The notes under the pieces: generated by a model
The model's database searches: none
Told to the model about the DNA's origin: nothing
What the model saw: the letters and a program-made list of their open reading frames with translations, nothing else
Translations under genes and position numbers: made by a program
Assembly (NCBI RefSeq): GCF_014640255.1
Contig: NZ_BMGP01000001.1
Location: 833,013-897,012, forward strand
Origin: Subtercola lobariae
GTDB taxonomy: Bacteria > Actinomycetota > Actinomycetes > Actinomycetales > Microbacteriaceae
Reading direction: 5' to 3'
DNA length: 64,000 nt
Part shown: positions 7,651 through 15,053 of the stretch, piece by piece
Numbering within the stretch: the stretch's first letter is position 1
Layout of the letters: each line of letters opens with the position of its first letter

Positions 7651-7666
7651 TCGAACATATCTTCGA
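7651..7666. promoter_or_regulatory. Probable LexA (SOS) box
   Basis: TCGAACATATCTTCGA matches the actinobacterial/Gram-positive SOS box (CGAAC-N4-GTTCG) with one mismatched base in the right arm. It sits 67 bp before the DUF6504-like gene at 7733 and 72 bp before the divergent SRPBCC gene, so it could control either. Damage inducibility is inferred. Confidence 0.6.
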
Positions 7667-7732
7667 ATGATCTAGGCGAGCGGCCGAGCGACACCATGCA
7701 CTGGCGACCCGCACCGGCGAAGGGAACTCAAC

Positions 7733-8011
7733 ATGATTCAGATCGACGAAGTGGTCGCAGTCTGGCTGAAAGACGGCCGCCCCAACCGCCTGGTCTGGCG
7801 TGCCAGGCGGTTTCGCGTCACCGACTCACCGACACGGCTTGCGGATGCCCTTCCCGAGCTCTTTCTCGACGCGAGCGCCCTGACGCATCCGCCGCGCCCC
7901 ACCCCGGGCTGGCGGTTTCAGGCGACCGCTAACGACGGCGAGGCACGCGTCTTCGACATTCGGTACGACGAGCACCGCGACGTCTGGCTGCTGTTGCACA
8001 CCTACGACTGA
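7733..8011 (+). CDS. Small DUF6504-like protein
   Basis: 92 aa, with Val-Trp-rich segments: VVAVWLKDGRPNRLVWRARRF near the start and FDIRYDEHRDVWLLLHTYD at the end. The layout resembles DUF6504 proteins, often found beside Y-family DNA polymerase (ImuB-type) genes in Microbacteriaceae; this assignment is from memory of the family and not checked. The start has GAAGGGAAC nearby. A LexA-type box lies upstream, which fits a DNA-damage role, but no polymerase gene is adjacent here. The 3' end overlaps the convergent CPBP gene by 10 bp. Confidence 0.65.
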   Translation: MIQIDEVVAVWLKDGRPNRLVWRARRFRVTDSPTRLADALPELFLDASALTHPPRPTPGWRFQATANDGEARVFDIRYDEHRDVWLLLHTYD

Positions 8012-8853
8012 CCGGCGAGCGCAGGGTCGCCCTTCAGAAGCGCGGGGCGGGCAAACGCGCGGTCTCTGCCTCCGCTGGCGATAAGCACGATCAGCAGAAC
8101 GATCCCGGTGATGATCACAATGACGTTGCCGAAGCCCGCGACCGCAGCGAGTGGGCCACCCGACGGGTACGTCACTTGCAGAAAGATGCTCGGGTCTGTG
8201 CTGGCGTGCAGCAGAATCGCAACGATCAGCAGCCCGGTCACCCGATACGCCAGGTACATCAGCAGGCCGAAGAAGAAGGTGTATCCCACCTGAAGAAGAG
8301 TCGCCGGGGCGTTCTGGCCGCCGAGAAAGTTACCACCGTGTAGCACCGCGAAGAGCGCCGCCGACACCAGCGCGACTGCGATCTCAGGATGCCCGGCCTT
8401 CCGCATCAGATTCACCACGAAGCCGCGCGTCAGAACCTCCTCCGCGAAGCCGATGAGCAGCCCCGTCAGCATCCACGAGAGAACGACGGCTGCACCAGCA
8501 CGCGCATAGTCGATGGCGGCGAATCGGAGAATGTTCGTGAGAAGCACCACGGCGATCGCCACCCACATCCAGCCGCGGCCGCGAATCGCCTGCCGGCCGA
8601 ACAGCTCGCGAAGCCACCCGATCGACCACGCGAAGACCACGAGTATGACGCCGCCGATCAGAATCGGCAGGCCCGTGCCGATGAAGATGCCCAAGGCGCT
8701 GCCTGCCGCGAGATCGAGCCCGCCGAACACCCAGAACACCACCAGTGCGGCGAGCTGGTAGAGGCCGTAGTAGACAAGCACGACGATCAGTGCCTTCCAC
8801 CACCCGCCCCGTTCCCAGAACCGCTTCCAGGAAGAGAGAGTGTTGTCGTGCAT
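8002..8853 (-). CDS. CPBP family intramembrane metalloprotease
   Basis: 283-aa multi-pass membrane protein of the CPBP (Abi/CAAX protease, Rce1-like) family. The catalytic motifs are present: FAEEVLTRGFV (EExxxR), FAVLHGGNF (FxxxH) and the final LLHASTD segment. Seven or eight hydrophobic helices are visible. These proteases cleave inside the membrane; some confer bacteriocin immunity or process peptides. ATG 8853 (MHDNTLSSWKRFW) is taken as the start because upstream in-frame residues are Arg/Pro-rich and look non-coding; the ribosome binding site is weak (GGACAGAG). Convergent with 7733-8011. Confidence 0.82.
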   Translation of the reverse strand: MHDNTLSSWKRFWERGGWWKALIVVLVYYGLYQLAALVVFWVFGGLDLAAGSALGIFIGTGLPILIGGVILVVFAWSIGWLRELFGRQAIRGRGWMWVAIAVVLLTNILRFAAIDYARAGAAVVLSWMLTGLLIGFAEEVLTRGFVVNLMRKAGHPEIAVALVSAALFAVLHGGNFLGGQNAPATLLQVGYTFFFGLLMYLAYRVTGLLIVAILLHASTDPSIFLQVTYPSGGPLAAVAGFGNVIVIITGIVLLIVLIASGGRDRAFARPALLKGDPALAGQS

Positions 8854-8996
8854 CGGTCTCTGTCCGGGCGAAAAGAGTCGCTCACATGGCAACCCGCACG
8901 GAGATCGTATTCGAATCCTCACAGAAGTCGGCACACCCGTCGCGTGCCTGGCTTCCGCTGCCTGACACGGCCTCATCTGCGCCGCGATAATGGAGT

Positions 8997-9443
8997 ATGA
9001 CCTCAGTCGCACTCGCCACCACCTCTACGTTGCTCGGCAGCTGGATGCTTCGCTCCTACGTCGAGACCGCAGACACGGGCGAGACGCGATTGCCGCTCGG
9101 CGAGCATCCACAGGGCTCGATTCTGTACACCGGTGACGGCCGCATGTCGGCGCAGATACTCAGGTCGACCGATGAGGCCGGCGCCTCAGACAAGGGCCCC
9201 GGCACCGACCGCGCCGACGCGTACTTTCTCGCCTACTCGGCCCGCTTCTGGGTCGACGAGGCCGCGCAGATCGTGACCCACGAGATCGAGATCTCAGCCA
9301 TTCCGAGCTGGAACGACACCTCCCAGCGCCGCCGCATCGGCCTGCTTGCCGACGGCTCGCTCACCCTCACCACGGTCGAGCCGGTGGCAACGACCTCAGG
9401 CACTTCGCTCGCGACCCTCACCTGGGTGCGCTACCCGGCCTAA
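8997..9443 (+). CDS. Lipocalin-like domain protein
   Basis: 148 aa with the lipocalin-like domain pattern (PF13924-type): LLGSWMLRSY at the N terminus, then HPQGSILYTGDGRMSAQI and a C-terminal beta strand ending in LTWVRYP. Members are single-domain beta barrels found in bacteria and fungi, sometimes as tailoring enzymes; the function here is unknown. GATAAT at 8986-8991 followed by 5 bases and the ATG suggests a leaderless transcript, since no spaced Shine-Dalgarno is present. Divergent from the CPBP protease. Confidence 0.75.
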   Translation: MTSVALATTSTLLGSWMLRSYVETADTGETRLPLGEHPQGSILYTGDGRMSAQILRSTDEAGASDKGPGTDRADAYFLAYSARFWVDEAAQIVTHEIEISAIPSWNDTSQRRRIGLLADGSLTLTTVEPVATTSGTSLATLTWVRYPA

Positions 9444-9525
9444 CACCGACTCGGCCTCACGTCGGCTCGGCCTCACGTCGGTCGGCCGAATAAGAGGAGC
9501 CCCTCAGAGCACCACCGAACCCACT

Positions 9526-9792
9526 ATGCCGGCCGACGCACTGGCGACCGACACCACCACCATGCTCACCTGCCAGAGTTGCGGCATGCCCATCGAAACG
9601 GGCCCCTATTGCGACCACTGCACCGACGAAGCGGGAAACCTGCAGAGCTTCGATGAGCGGTTTCGGCGCATGGCGCTGTGGCAGCAGAAGTCGCACCCGA
9701 CCGATTCGCCCGAGCAGGTGGAGAAGGCCACGCTCGAGTACATGGCTCAGCTTCCGGCCTGGCGCGAGCATCCACGGGTCGTGGCACGCTGA
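9526..9792 (+). CDS. Putative zinc-ribbon protein
   Basis: 88 aa. A CxxC-N9-CxxC cluster (LTCQSCGMPIETGPYCDHC) is a zinc ribbon of the kind found in PF12674 proteins, where CQSCGMPI is the typical start. The C terminus is helical with MALWQQKSHPTDS and EYMAQLPAWREHP. The start is uncertain: ATG 9526 gives a short unstructured leader, while ATG 9562 begins directly at MLTCQSCG. Neither has a good ribosome binding site; an AGAGGAG at 9493 is too distant. Function unknown. Confidence 0.65.
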   Translation: MPADALATDTTTMLTCQSCGMPIETGPYCDHCTDEAGNLQSFDERFRRMALWQQKSHPTDSPEQVEKATLEYMAQLPAWREHPRVVAR

Positions 9793-9795
9793 CCG

Positions 9796-9835
9796 CCCAG
9801 GCACCCAGGCACCCAGGCGCCCATGCGCCCAGGCG
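9796..9835. repeat. 8-bp tandem repeat (5 copies)
   Basis: Five head-to-tail copies of CCCAGGCA or CCCAGGCG directly after the zinc-ribbon gene stop codon. One copy reads CCCATGCG. No function visible. Confidence 0.8.
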
Positions 9836-9846
9836 ACTCCGCTCGA

Positions 9847-9909
9847 CGGAATAGTCCACACGTCGCTGCGCGTGCGCACAGCACGCCGACACGTGTGTGG
9901 ACTATTCCG
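9847..9909. repeat. 63-bp palindrome, single copy
   Basis: Perfect 15-bp arms CGGAATAGTCCACAC (9847-9861) and GTGTGGACTATTCCG (9895-9909), with partly self-complementary DNA between. It does not match the 62-bp repeat family by sequence, although the length is almost the same. It lacks a T-tract, so it is not a typical terminator; a MITE- or REP-like element is possible. Confidence 0.75.
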
Positions 9910-9971
9910 TTGCGCGCCGCCAGCCCGCTCGGGCCCCGGCGACCAGGCGTGCGCTGCAATTCGGCCGAGAA

Positions 9972-10044
9972 ACGCGATATAGCTTGACTTAGCCAGCACC
10001 CCCGACCTACGCTGGGCCTACGCAAGACGCGATATAGCTCGACT
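9972..10044. promoter_or_regulatory. Direct repeats ACGCGATATAGCT(T/C)GACT, candidate PadR operator
   Basis: Two 18-bp direct repeats (17/18 identical) at 9972-9989 and 10027-10044, 55 bp apart, just upstream of the DUF4097-PadR operon. AT-rich GATATA in otherwise GC-rich DNA suits a PadR site, and PadR proteins usually autoregulate. The -10 and -35 elements are not resolved. Inferred. Confidence 0.5.
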
Positions 10045-10092
10045 GCCAGAACCGTGCAGCTCGCAGCACCGCGGCGGTGAGAGGAGTTCAGC

Positions 10093-10947
10093 ATGGCGCT
10101 GGAGAAATGGCTCGTGTCTGAGCCGAAAGTCATCGATCTCGACCTGGTTCGCTCGGTCAAGATCAGCCTGATCGGCGGCAAGATCGACATCATCGGGCAC
10201 GACGAGCCCGGCGCCCGCGTCGAGGTGCACTCGGTCAGCGGCAAAGACCTGAAGGTGCAGATCGACGGCGACCACCTCGAAATCGATCACCCGCAGTTGC
10301 GGTGGGATAACTTCATCGACGTGTTCGCGTCGTTCCGCGGCACGGCGAAAACCGACGTGAGCCTGCTGGTTCCCCGCGAGGTTGCGCTCAAGTTCGGCGT
10401 AGTGAGTGCAAGCGCGCTCATCTCAGGCCTCACGAGCTCGGTGAAGATCAATTCAGTGAACGGCGACGTCGTTATCGACGGTGTCACCGGAGACCTCGAG
10501 ATCAACACGGTCAACGGCGAGATCTCGGTGAGCGATCACAGGGGAGACGTCAGCGCCAAAACCGTCTCGGGCGACATCACGGTCAGTGGCGAGGTGGCGA
10601 AGTTCTCGGCAGACGGGGTCGCAGCCAACGTCTTCGTCGACCTCGACGGAACCGTCGACACCATCGACAACAACACCGTCTCGGGTGGCTTCACCGTTCG
10701 TTTCGACGACACTCTCGGCGCCCGGTACAACGTCAACACTGTTTCCGGCGTGCTGAGCCTCGACGGCAGCGTCTTTCGCGGCATCTACGGCAAGGGCAAG
10801 AACTTCACTACTGGTTCGCTGAACGGCCGGTTCGCCGAGGTGCACGCGAATTCCGTTGCGGGCGACATCACCGCCGTACGACGCTCGGCCGCCGCGCAGG
10901 CATACGAGAACCCGGCATACGAGACCCCGGCAGAGGCGACAGCGTGA
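10093..10947 (+). CDS. DUF4097 family beta-strand repeat protein
   Basis: 284 aa, composed mainly of short beta repeats of the type GDVVIDGVTGDLEINTVNGEISVSD, which gives a right-handed beta-helix or stacked-strand fold (DUF4097, adhesin-like). No signal peptide or membrane segment is visible, so it is probably cytoplasmic. The stop codon overlaps the PadR GTG start in GTGA, so the two are translationally coupled. DUF4097 genes are commonly paired with PadR regulators; the protein may sense envelope or ligand state, but its role is not known. A GAGGAG ribosome binding site (10080-10085) precedes the ATG. Confidence 0.85.
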   Translation: MALEKWLVSEPKVIDLDLVRSVKISLIGGKIDIIGHDEPGARVEVHSVSGKDLKVQIDGDHLEIDHPQLRWDNFIDVFASFRGTAKTDVSLLVPREVALKFGVVSASALISGLTSSVKINSVNGDVVIDGVTGDLEINTVNGEISVSDHRGDVSAKTVSGDITVSGEVAKFSADGVAANVFVDLDGTVDTIDNNTVSGGFTVRFDDTLGARYNVNTVSGVLSLDGSVFRGIYGKGKNFTTGSLNGRFAEVHANSVAGDITAVRRSAAAQAYENPAYETPAEATA

Positions 10948-11726
10948 CGGGCATCTTCGGCCACGGCGATCTGAGGTTGTACCTGCTTAGTCTGCTGGCC
11001 GAGCATCCACGCCACGGGTATGAGCTCATCCAGGCCCTGAGCGACCGTTTCGGCGGAACCTACAGCCCGAGCGCCGGCACCATCTACCCGCGCCTGGCGA
11101 AACTCGAAGACGAAGGTCTGGTCACCAAGAGCACCGACGGACGCAAAACCGTCTACTCCATTACTGATGCGGGCCGGGCCGAGTTGGATGCCCGGCGCGA
11201 CGACCTCGACTCCATCGAGAACAACGTGACCGACTCCGTGCGGCAGCTCGCCGACGGCCTCCGCGCGGGCGTGAATGACGCCATGCGCAGCCTGCGCGCG
11301 GATCTTGCCGCAGCGGCCCAGTCGTCACGGCCAGACCCGGGCCGCACGTACACCGACACCGGCAGCACCTCGGGCACTCGCGCTTCGGCAGGCGAACGGC
11401 CCACCGATCGGCAGCCCAATTACGGCAACGGCGCCGAACAATCCACCGGCACCGAGCAATCCACCGGCACCGAGCAGTCCACCGGCACCGAGCAACCCAC
11501 CGGCACCGAGCAACCCACCGGCACCGAGCAACCCGCCGACCAGCGCACTCAGAACGCCGACGCCATCCGCGAAGTAGAACTCGCACTCAACGGCTTTCGC
11601 GCCTCGGTTCGGGTCGATCTGCGCAAACATGCTGCCCGGGCAGCCGTGCCGGCGGCCGCTGTCTCACGGTTCACCTCTGAGCTGAAGCGCATCCAGGCCG
11701 AACTGAAGACGAACCTCGGCGCCTGA
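10944..11726 (+). CDS. PadR family transcriptional regulator with TGTEQ repeats
   Basis: 260 aa. The N-terminal 85 residues are a PadR winged helix: LYLLSLLAEHPRHGYELIQALSDR, then SPSAGTIYPRLAKLEDEGLV and GRKTVYSITDAG. The middle contains at least five exact or near copies of the hexapeptide (S/P)TGTEQ encoded by an 18-bp DNA repeat. The C terminus (about 60 residues) is helical, ELALNGFRASVRVDLRKHAA, perhaps for dimerisation. The GTG start overlaps the upstream stop by 4 nt. Likely represses its own operon through the repeats at 9972-10044. Confidence 0.87.
   Translation: MTGIFGHGDLRLYLLSLLAEHPRHGYELIQALSDRFGGTYSPSAGTIYPRLAKLEDEGLVTKSTDGRKTVYSITDAGRAELDARRDDLDSIENNVTDSVRQLADGLRAGVNDAMRSLRADLAAAAQSSRPDPGRTYTDTGSTSGTRASAGERPTDRQPNYGNGAEQSTGTEQSTGTEQSTGTEQPTGTEQPTGTEQPADQRTQNADAIREVELALNGFRASVRVDLRKHAARAAVPAAAVSRFTSELKRIQAELKTNLGA
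11439..11528. repeat. 18-bp coding tandem repeat in padR
   Basis: Five complete 18-bp units (CAATCCACCGGCACCGAG and close variants) encoding a TGTEQ-containing hexapeptide, with a partial sixth. Units 1 and 2 are identical and units 4 and 5 are identical, so it looks recently expanded. In frame, so copy number can vary without breaking the protein. Confidence 0.85.
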
Positions 11727-11763
11727 GCTTCTCGAGGTTGTCGAGGTTCCTGTAAGCTTTCTC

Positions 11764-11880
11764 AGTGAAGGGGAGTATCCCAGTTCACCGTTGTCGTCAA
11801 TACGGTTTCCGTCGTCGGGAGCCCGGTTGCGGTGGCACGATTCGAGTGTGTAACGAACTCGGCGTGCGGGAGAGACTTTC
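11764..11880 (+). promoter_or_regulatory. yybP-ykoY-type manganese riboswitch
   Basis: The leader of the TerC gene carries the conserved elements of this riboswitch class: GGGGAGTA at 11770-11777, a CGTCAATACGG internal segment, a GTCGTCGGGAGCCCGG stem and a downstream strand. From family knowledge it binds Mn2+ and controls TerC/YkoY-type manganese exporters. Boundaries are approximate; the covariance model was not run. Confidence 0.75.
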
Positions 11881-11900
11881 GCGACTTTGACGCGCGAAAG
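11876..11900 (+). promoter_or_regulatory. SD-sequestering hairpin in the terC leader
   Basis: Perfect arms CTTTCGCG (11876-11883) and CGCGAAAG (11893-11900). The right arm contains GAAAGG, the Shine-Dalgarno for the TerC ATG at 11910. Without metal the hairpin would hide the ribosome binding site; Mn2+-bound riboswitch would be expected to pull away the left arm. It is followed by no T-tract, so translational control is favoured over termination. Confidence 0.6.
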
Positions 11901-11909
11901 GCTCACTGA

Positions 11910-12926
11910 ATGACCGCTTTACCCCTCTGGTTCGAGATCACGTCGCTAGTGGTGCTGACGCTGATTCTCGTCGGCGACTTGCTGCTGGTGCTGAAGCGCC
12001 CGCACATTCCGTCGACGAAAGAGTCGACGCTCTGGGTCGTTTTCTACGTGGTGCTGGCGCTCATCTTCGCCGGGCTCATGTGGGTCATCGGTGACAGCAC
12101 GCACGCGGTGGAGTTTCTGGCCGGCTGGGTGACGGAGTACAGCCTCAGCATCGACAACCTGTTCGTGTTCGTCATCATCATGGCGCGCTTCGCGGTGCCC
12201 CGAAAGCTTCAGCAAGAGGTGCTGATGGTGGGCATCATCATCGCCCTGATTCTGCGCGCGATCTTCATCGTGCTGGGCGCGAGCCTGATCGAGAACTTCA
12301 GCTGGATCTTCTACATCTTCGGTGCCTTCTTGCTTTACACCGCCATCAAGCAGGCCTTCGGTAAACACGATGATGAAGAGGGTCAGAAAGACAACCTGAT
12401 CACGCGAATCCTGCGCAAACGCGTGGCTCTCTCACCCGACTTCGACGGCACCAAGATTCGCACCACCATCAGCGGCAAGAAGTTCTTCACGCCGATGCTC
12501 ATTGTGTTCATCGCCATCGGCTCTACCGACTTGCTGTTCGCGCTCGACTCGATTCCGGCGATCTTCGGCATCACGCAGAGTCCGTTCATCGTGTTCGCGG
12601 CGAACATCTTCGCGCTGATGGGCTTGCGCCAGCTCTACTTCTTGCTGGGCGGTCTACTCGACAAGCTCGTCTACTTGCACTACGGCATCGCGTTCATCCT
12701 CGCGTTCATCGGCGTGAAGCTCGTTTTCCATGCCCTGCACGACAACCAATTGCCCTTCATCAACAACGGTGAGGGCATCGACTGGGTACCCGACATCAGC
12801 ACCTTCGCCTCCCTCGCCGTCATCATTCTTTCGATGGCCGTAGCGACGGTCGCGAGCCTCATCAAGATGCGCATCGACAGCAACCAAGAGGCGCGCCCGG
12901 GAATCAATTCAGACCCGCGCGGTTAG
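11910..12926 (+). CDS. TerC family integral membrane protein (probable manganese exporter)
   Basis: 338 aa with about nine hydrophobic helices. TerC/Alx signatures: YSLSIDNLFVFVIIM near residue 75 and IGSTDLLFALDSIPAIFGIT in the second half, each with the acidic residues that bind metal. Family members export Mn2+ or give tellurite resistance. The manganese-type riboswitch in the leader supports Mn2+ export. The cytoplasmic loop (KHDDEEGQKDN) and polar C-terminal tail fit the family. The stop codon overlaps a TAGAAT -10-like element for leuC. Confidence 0.9.
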   Translation: MTALPLWFEITSLVVLTLILVGDLLLVLKRPHIPSTKESTLWVVFYVVLALIFAGLMWVIGDSTHAVEFLAGWVTEYSLSIDNLFVFVIIMARFAVPRKLQQEVLMVGIIIALILRAIFIVLGASLIENFSWIFYIFGAFLLYTAIKQAFGKHDDEEGQKDNLITRILRKRVALSPDFDGTKIRTTISGKKFFTPMLIVFIAIGSTDLLFALDSIPAIFGITQSPFIVFAANIFALMGLRQLYFLLGGLLDKLVYLHYGIAFILAFIGVKLVFHALHDNQLPFINNGEGIDWVPDISTFASLAVIILSMAVATVASLIKMRIDSNQEARPGINSDPRG

Positions 12927-12929
12927 AAT
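12924..12929 (+). promoter_or_regulatory. -10 element for leuCD
   Basis: TAGAAT, sharing the TAG stop of the terC-like gene, about 57 bp before the leuC ATG. No clear -35 was identified. A ribosome binding site GAAGGAAGA follows before the ATG. Confidence 0.4.
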
Positions 12930-12986
12930 GAGCGGATAGAAACGCACAGTGCGGCGTCTCACGCCCACTCTCGAGAAGGAAGACCA

Positions 12987-14441
12987 ATGTCAGAAGTCAG
13001 GGCTCGCACCCTCGCCGAGAAGGTGTGGGATGACCATGTTGTCGTCAAAGGCGAAGACGGAACCCCTGACCTCCTGTACATCGACCTGCACCTCGTTCAC
13101 GAAGTCACCAGCCCGCAGGCGTTCGACGGTCTGCGTGCCGCGGGTCGCCCGGTTCGCCGGCCCGATCTGACCATCGCCACCGAAGACCACAACACACCGA
13201 CGCTCGCCATCAACCGGCCCATCGCAGACGCCACGAGCCGCCTGCAGATCGACACGCTGCGCGCCAACGCCAAAGAGTTCGGCGTTCGGCTGCACTCGCT
13301 GGGTGACGTGGAGCAGGGCATCGTGCACGTGGTCGGGCCTCAGCTCGGGCTCACCATGCCCGGCGTCACCGTGGTCTGCGGCGATTCGCACACCTCGACC
13401 CACGGTGCATTCGGCGCCATGGCCTTCGGAATCGGCACCAGCGAGGTCGAGCATGTGCTCGCCACGCAGACGCTGCCGCTGAAGCCGTTCAAAACGATGG
13501 CCATCACCGTCGAGGGCACGCTACGCCCGGGTGTGAGCGCGAAAGACATCATTCTCGCGGTGATCGCGAAGATCGGCACCGGCGGCGGGCAGGGTTATGT
13601 GCTCGAGTACCGCGGCTCGGCCATCCGCGCACTGTCGATGGATGGCCGCATGACCGTCTGCAACATGTCGATCGAGGCGGGCGCCCGCGCCGGCATGGTT
13701 GCGCCTGACGAGACCACCTTCGAGTACCTGAAGGGCCGCCCGCACGCGCCCGAGGGCGCCGACTGGGACGACGCAATCGAGTACTGGAAGACGCTGGTCA
13801 CCGACGACACCGCGGTGTTCGATGCCGAGGTGTTCTTGAACGCCGACGAGCTCGAGCCCTTTGTGACCTGGGGCACCAACCCGGGTCAGGGAGTCTCGCT
13901 GAGCGAGAACGTGCCCGACCCGTCGCTCATCGCCGACCCGAACGACCGCGCCAACGCCGAACGGGCGCTGGAGTACATGGCTCTCACCGCGAACACCCCG
14001 ATGAAAGAAATCGCGGTCGACGCGGTGTTCATGGGTTCGTGTACGAACAGCCGCATCGAAGACCTGCGCGCCTTCGCCTCCATCATCAAGGGTCAGAAGA
14101 AGGCCGACAACGTTCGAGTGATGGTCGTTCCGGGTTCTGCCCGAGTGCGTATCGAGGCAGAAGCCGAGGGTATCGACAAGATCGTCGAAGAATTCGGTGC
14201 GGAGTGGCGTTTTGCGGGGTGCTCAATGTGCCTGGGCATGAACCCCGACCAGTTGGCGCCCGGCGAACGCTGTGCATCCACCTCGAACCGCAACTTCGAG
14301 GGTCGGCAAGGCAAGGGCGGCCGCACCCACCTCGTGTCGCCGCAGGTCGCCGCGGCAACCGCGATTCGCGGCACGCTCTCGTCGCCGTGGGATCTGCAAG
14401 CCGAACTCGCCGATGCCGGCGCTACCTCGAAGGCGGTCTGA
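12987..14441 (+). CDS. leuC: 3-isopropylmalate dehydratase large subunit
   Basis: 484-aa Fe-S enzyme subunit for isomerising 2-isopropylmalate to 3-isopropylmalate in leucine synthesis. The three cluster cysteines are seen in [15 protein letters not shown] and in [13 protein letters not shown]. Other family segments include [21 protein letters not shown] near residue 130. The start has AGAAGGAAG 5 nt upstream. Two bases separate it from leuD, so the two subunits are co-translated. Length is standard for LeuC. Confidence 0.97.
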   Translation: MSEVRARTLAEKVWDDHVVVKGEDGTPDLLYIDLHLVHEVTSPQAFDGLRAAGRPVRRPDLTIATEDHNTPTLAINRPIADATSRLQIDTLRANAKEFGVRLHSLGDVEQGIVHVVGPQLGLTMPGVTVVCGDSHTSTHGAFGAMAFGIGTSEVEHVLATQTLPLKPFKTMAITVEGTLRPGVSAKDIILAVIAKIGTGGGQGYVLEYRGSAIRALSMDGRMTVCNMSIEAGARAGMVAPDETTFEYLKGRPHAPEGADWDDAIEYWKTLVTDDTAVFDAEVFLNADELEPFVTWGTNPGQGVSLSENVPDPSLIADPNDRANAERALEYMALTANTPMKEIAVDAVFMGSCTNSRIEDLRAFASIIKGQKKADNVRVMVVPGSARVRIEAEAEGIDKIVEEFGAEWRFAGCSMCLGMNPDQLAPGERCASTSNRNFEGRQGKGGRTHLVSPQVAAATAIRGTLSSPWDLQAELADAGATSKAV

Positions 14442-14443
14442 TC

Positions 14444-15040
14444 ATGCACGCTGTATCTGTCATCACGGGTGTCGCTATGCCACTGGCGCGCTCGAACGTC
14501 GACACCGACCAGATCATTCCGGCCGTGTTCTTGAAGCGCGTCACAAAGACGGGCTTCGAGGATGCCCTGTTCTACTCGTGGCGCCAAGACCCTGACTTCG
14601 TGCTGAACCAGCCCGAGTACACGGGTGCGAAGATTCTCGTCGCCGGCCCCGACTTCGGCACCGGCTCGAGCCGTGAGCACGCCGTCTGGGCGTTGCGCGA
14701 CTACGGTTTCGACGCTGTGCTGAGCTCGCGCTTCGGCGACATCTTCCGCGGCAATTCGGGTAAGCAGGGGCTGCTCGCGGCTCAGCTCTCTGAGGCCGAC
14801 ATCGAGAAGATCTGGGCCGCCATCGATGAGGCTCCCGGGCGTGAAATCAGTGTCGATCTGATCACGAAAACCGTGTCTGTAGGCGACCTCCGGCTGCCTT
14901 TCGCCATCGATGACTACACTCGGTGGAGGCTGCTCGAAGGTCTTGACGACATCGGGCTCACTCTGCGAAGTGAGGCAGAGATCACAGAATTCGAAAGCCG
15001 CCGCGCGTCATGGCGACCGAAGACCCTCCCAGTGAAGTAG
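14444..15040 (+). CDS. leuD: 3-isopropylmalate dehydratase small subunit
   Basis: 198 aa, swivel-domain subunit that pairs with LeuC. Diagnostic stretches are [17 protein letters not shown] and [17 protein letters not shown]. The ATG at 14444 is chosen because it directly follows the leuC stop and matches the normal LeuD N terminus ([18 protein letters not shown]). The next gene, murA, starts 13 bp downstream on the same strand. Confidence 0.97.
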   Translation: MHAVSVITGVAMPLARSNVDTDQIIPAVFLKRVTKTGFEDALFYSWRQDPDFVLNQPEYTGAKILVAGPDFGTGSSREHAVWALRDYGFDAVLSSRFGDIFRGNSGKQGLLAAQLSEADIEKIWAAIDEAPGREISVDLITKTVSVGDLRLPFAIDDYTRWRLLEGLDDIGLTLRSEAEITEFESRRASWRPKTLPVK

Positions 15041-15053
15041 GCAGCACCCTTTT

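Larger units (their letters stand above)
9793..10092. other. 300-bp intergenic region rich in repeats
   Basis: No credible gene. It holds an 8-bp tandem repeat, a 63-bp palindrome and two 18-bp direct repeats in front of the DUF4097-PadR operon; each is listed separately. Confidence 0.8.
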
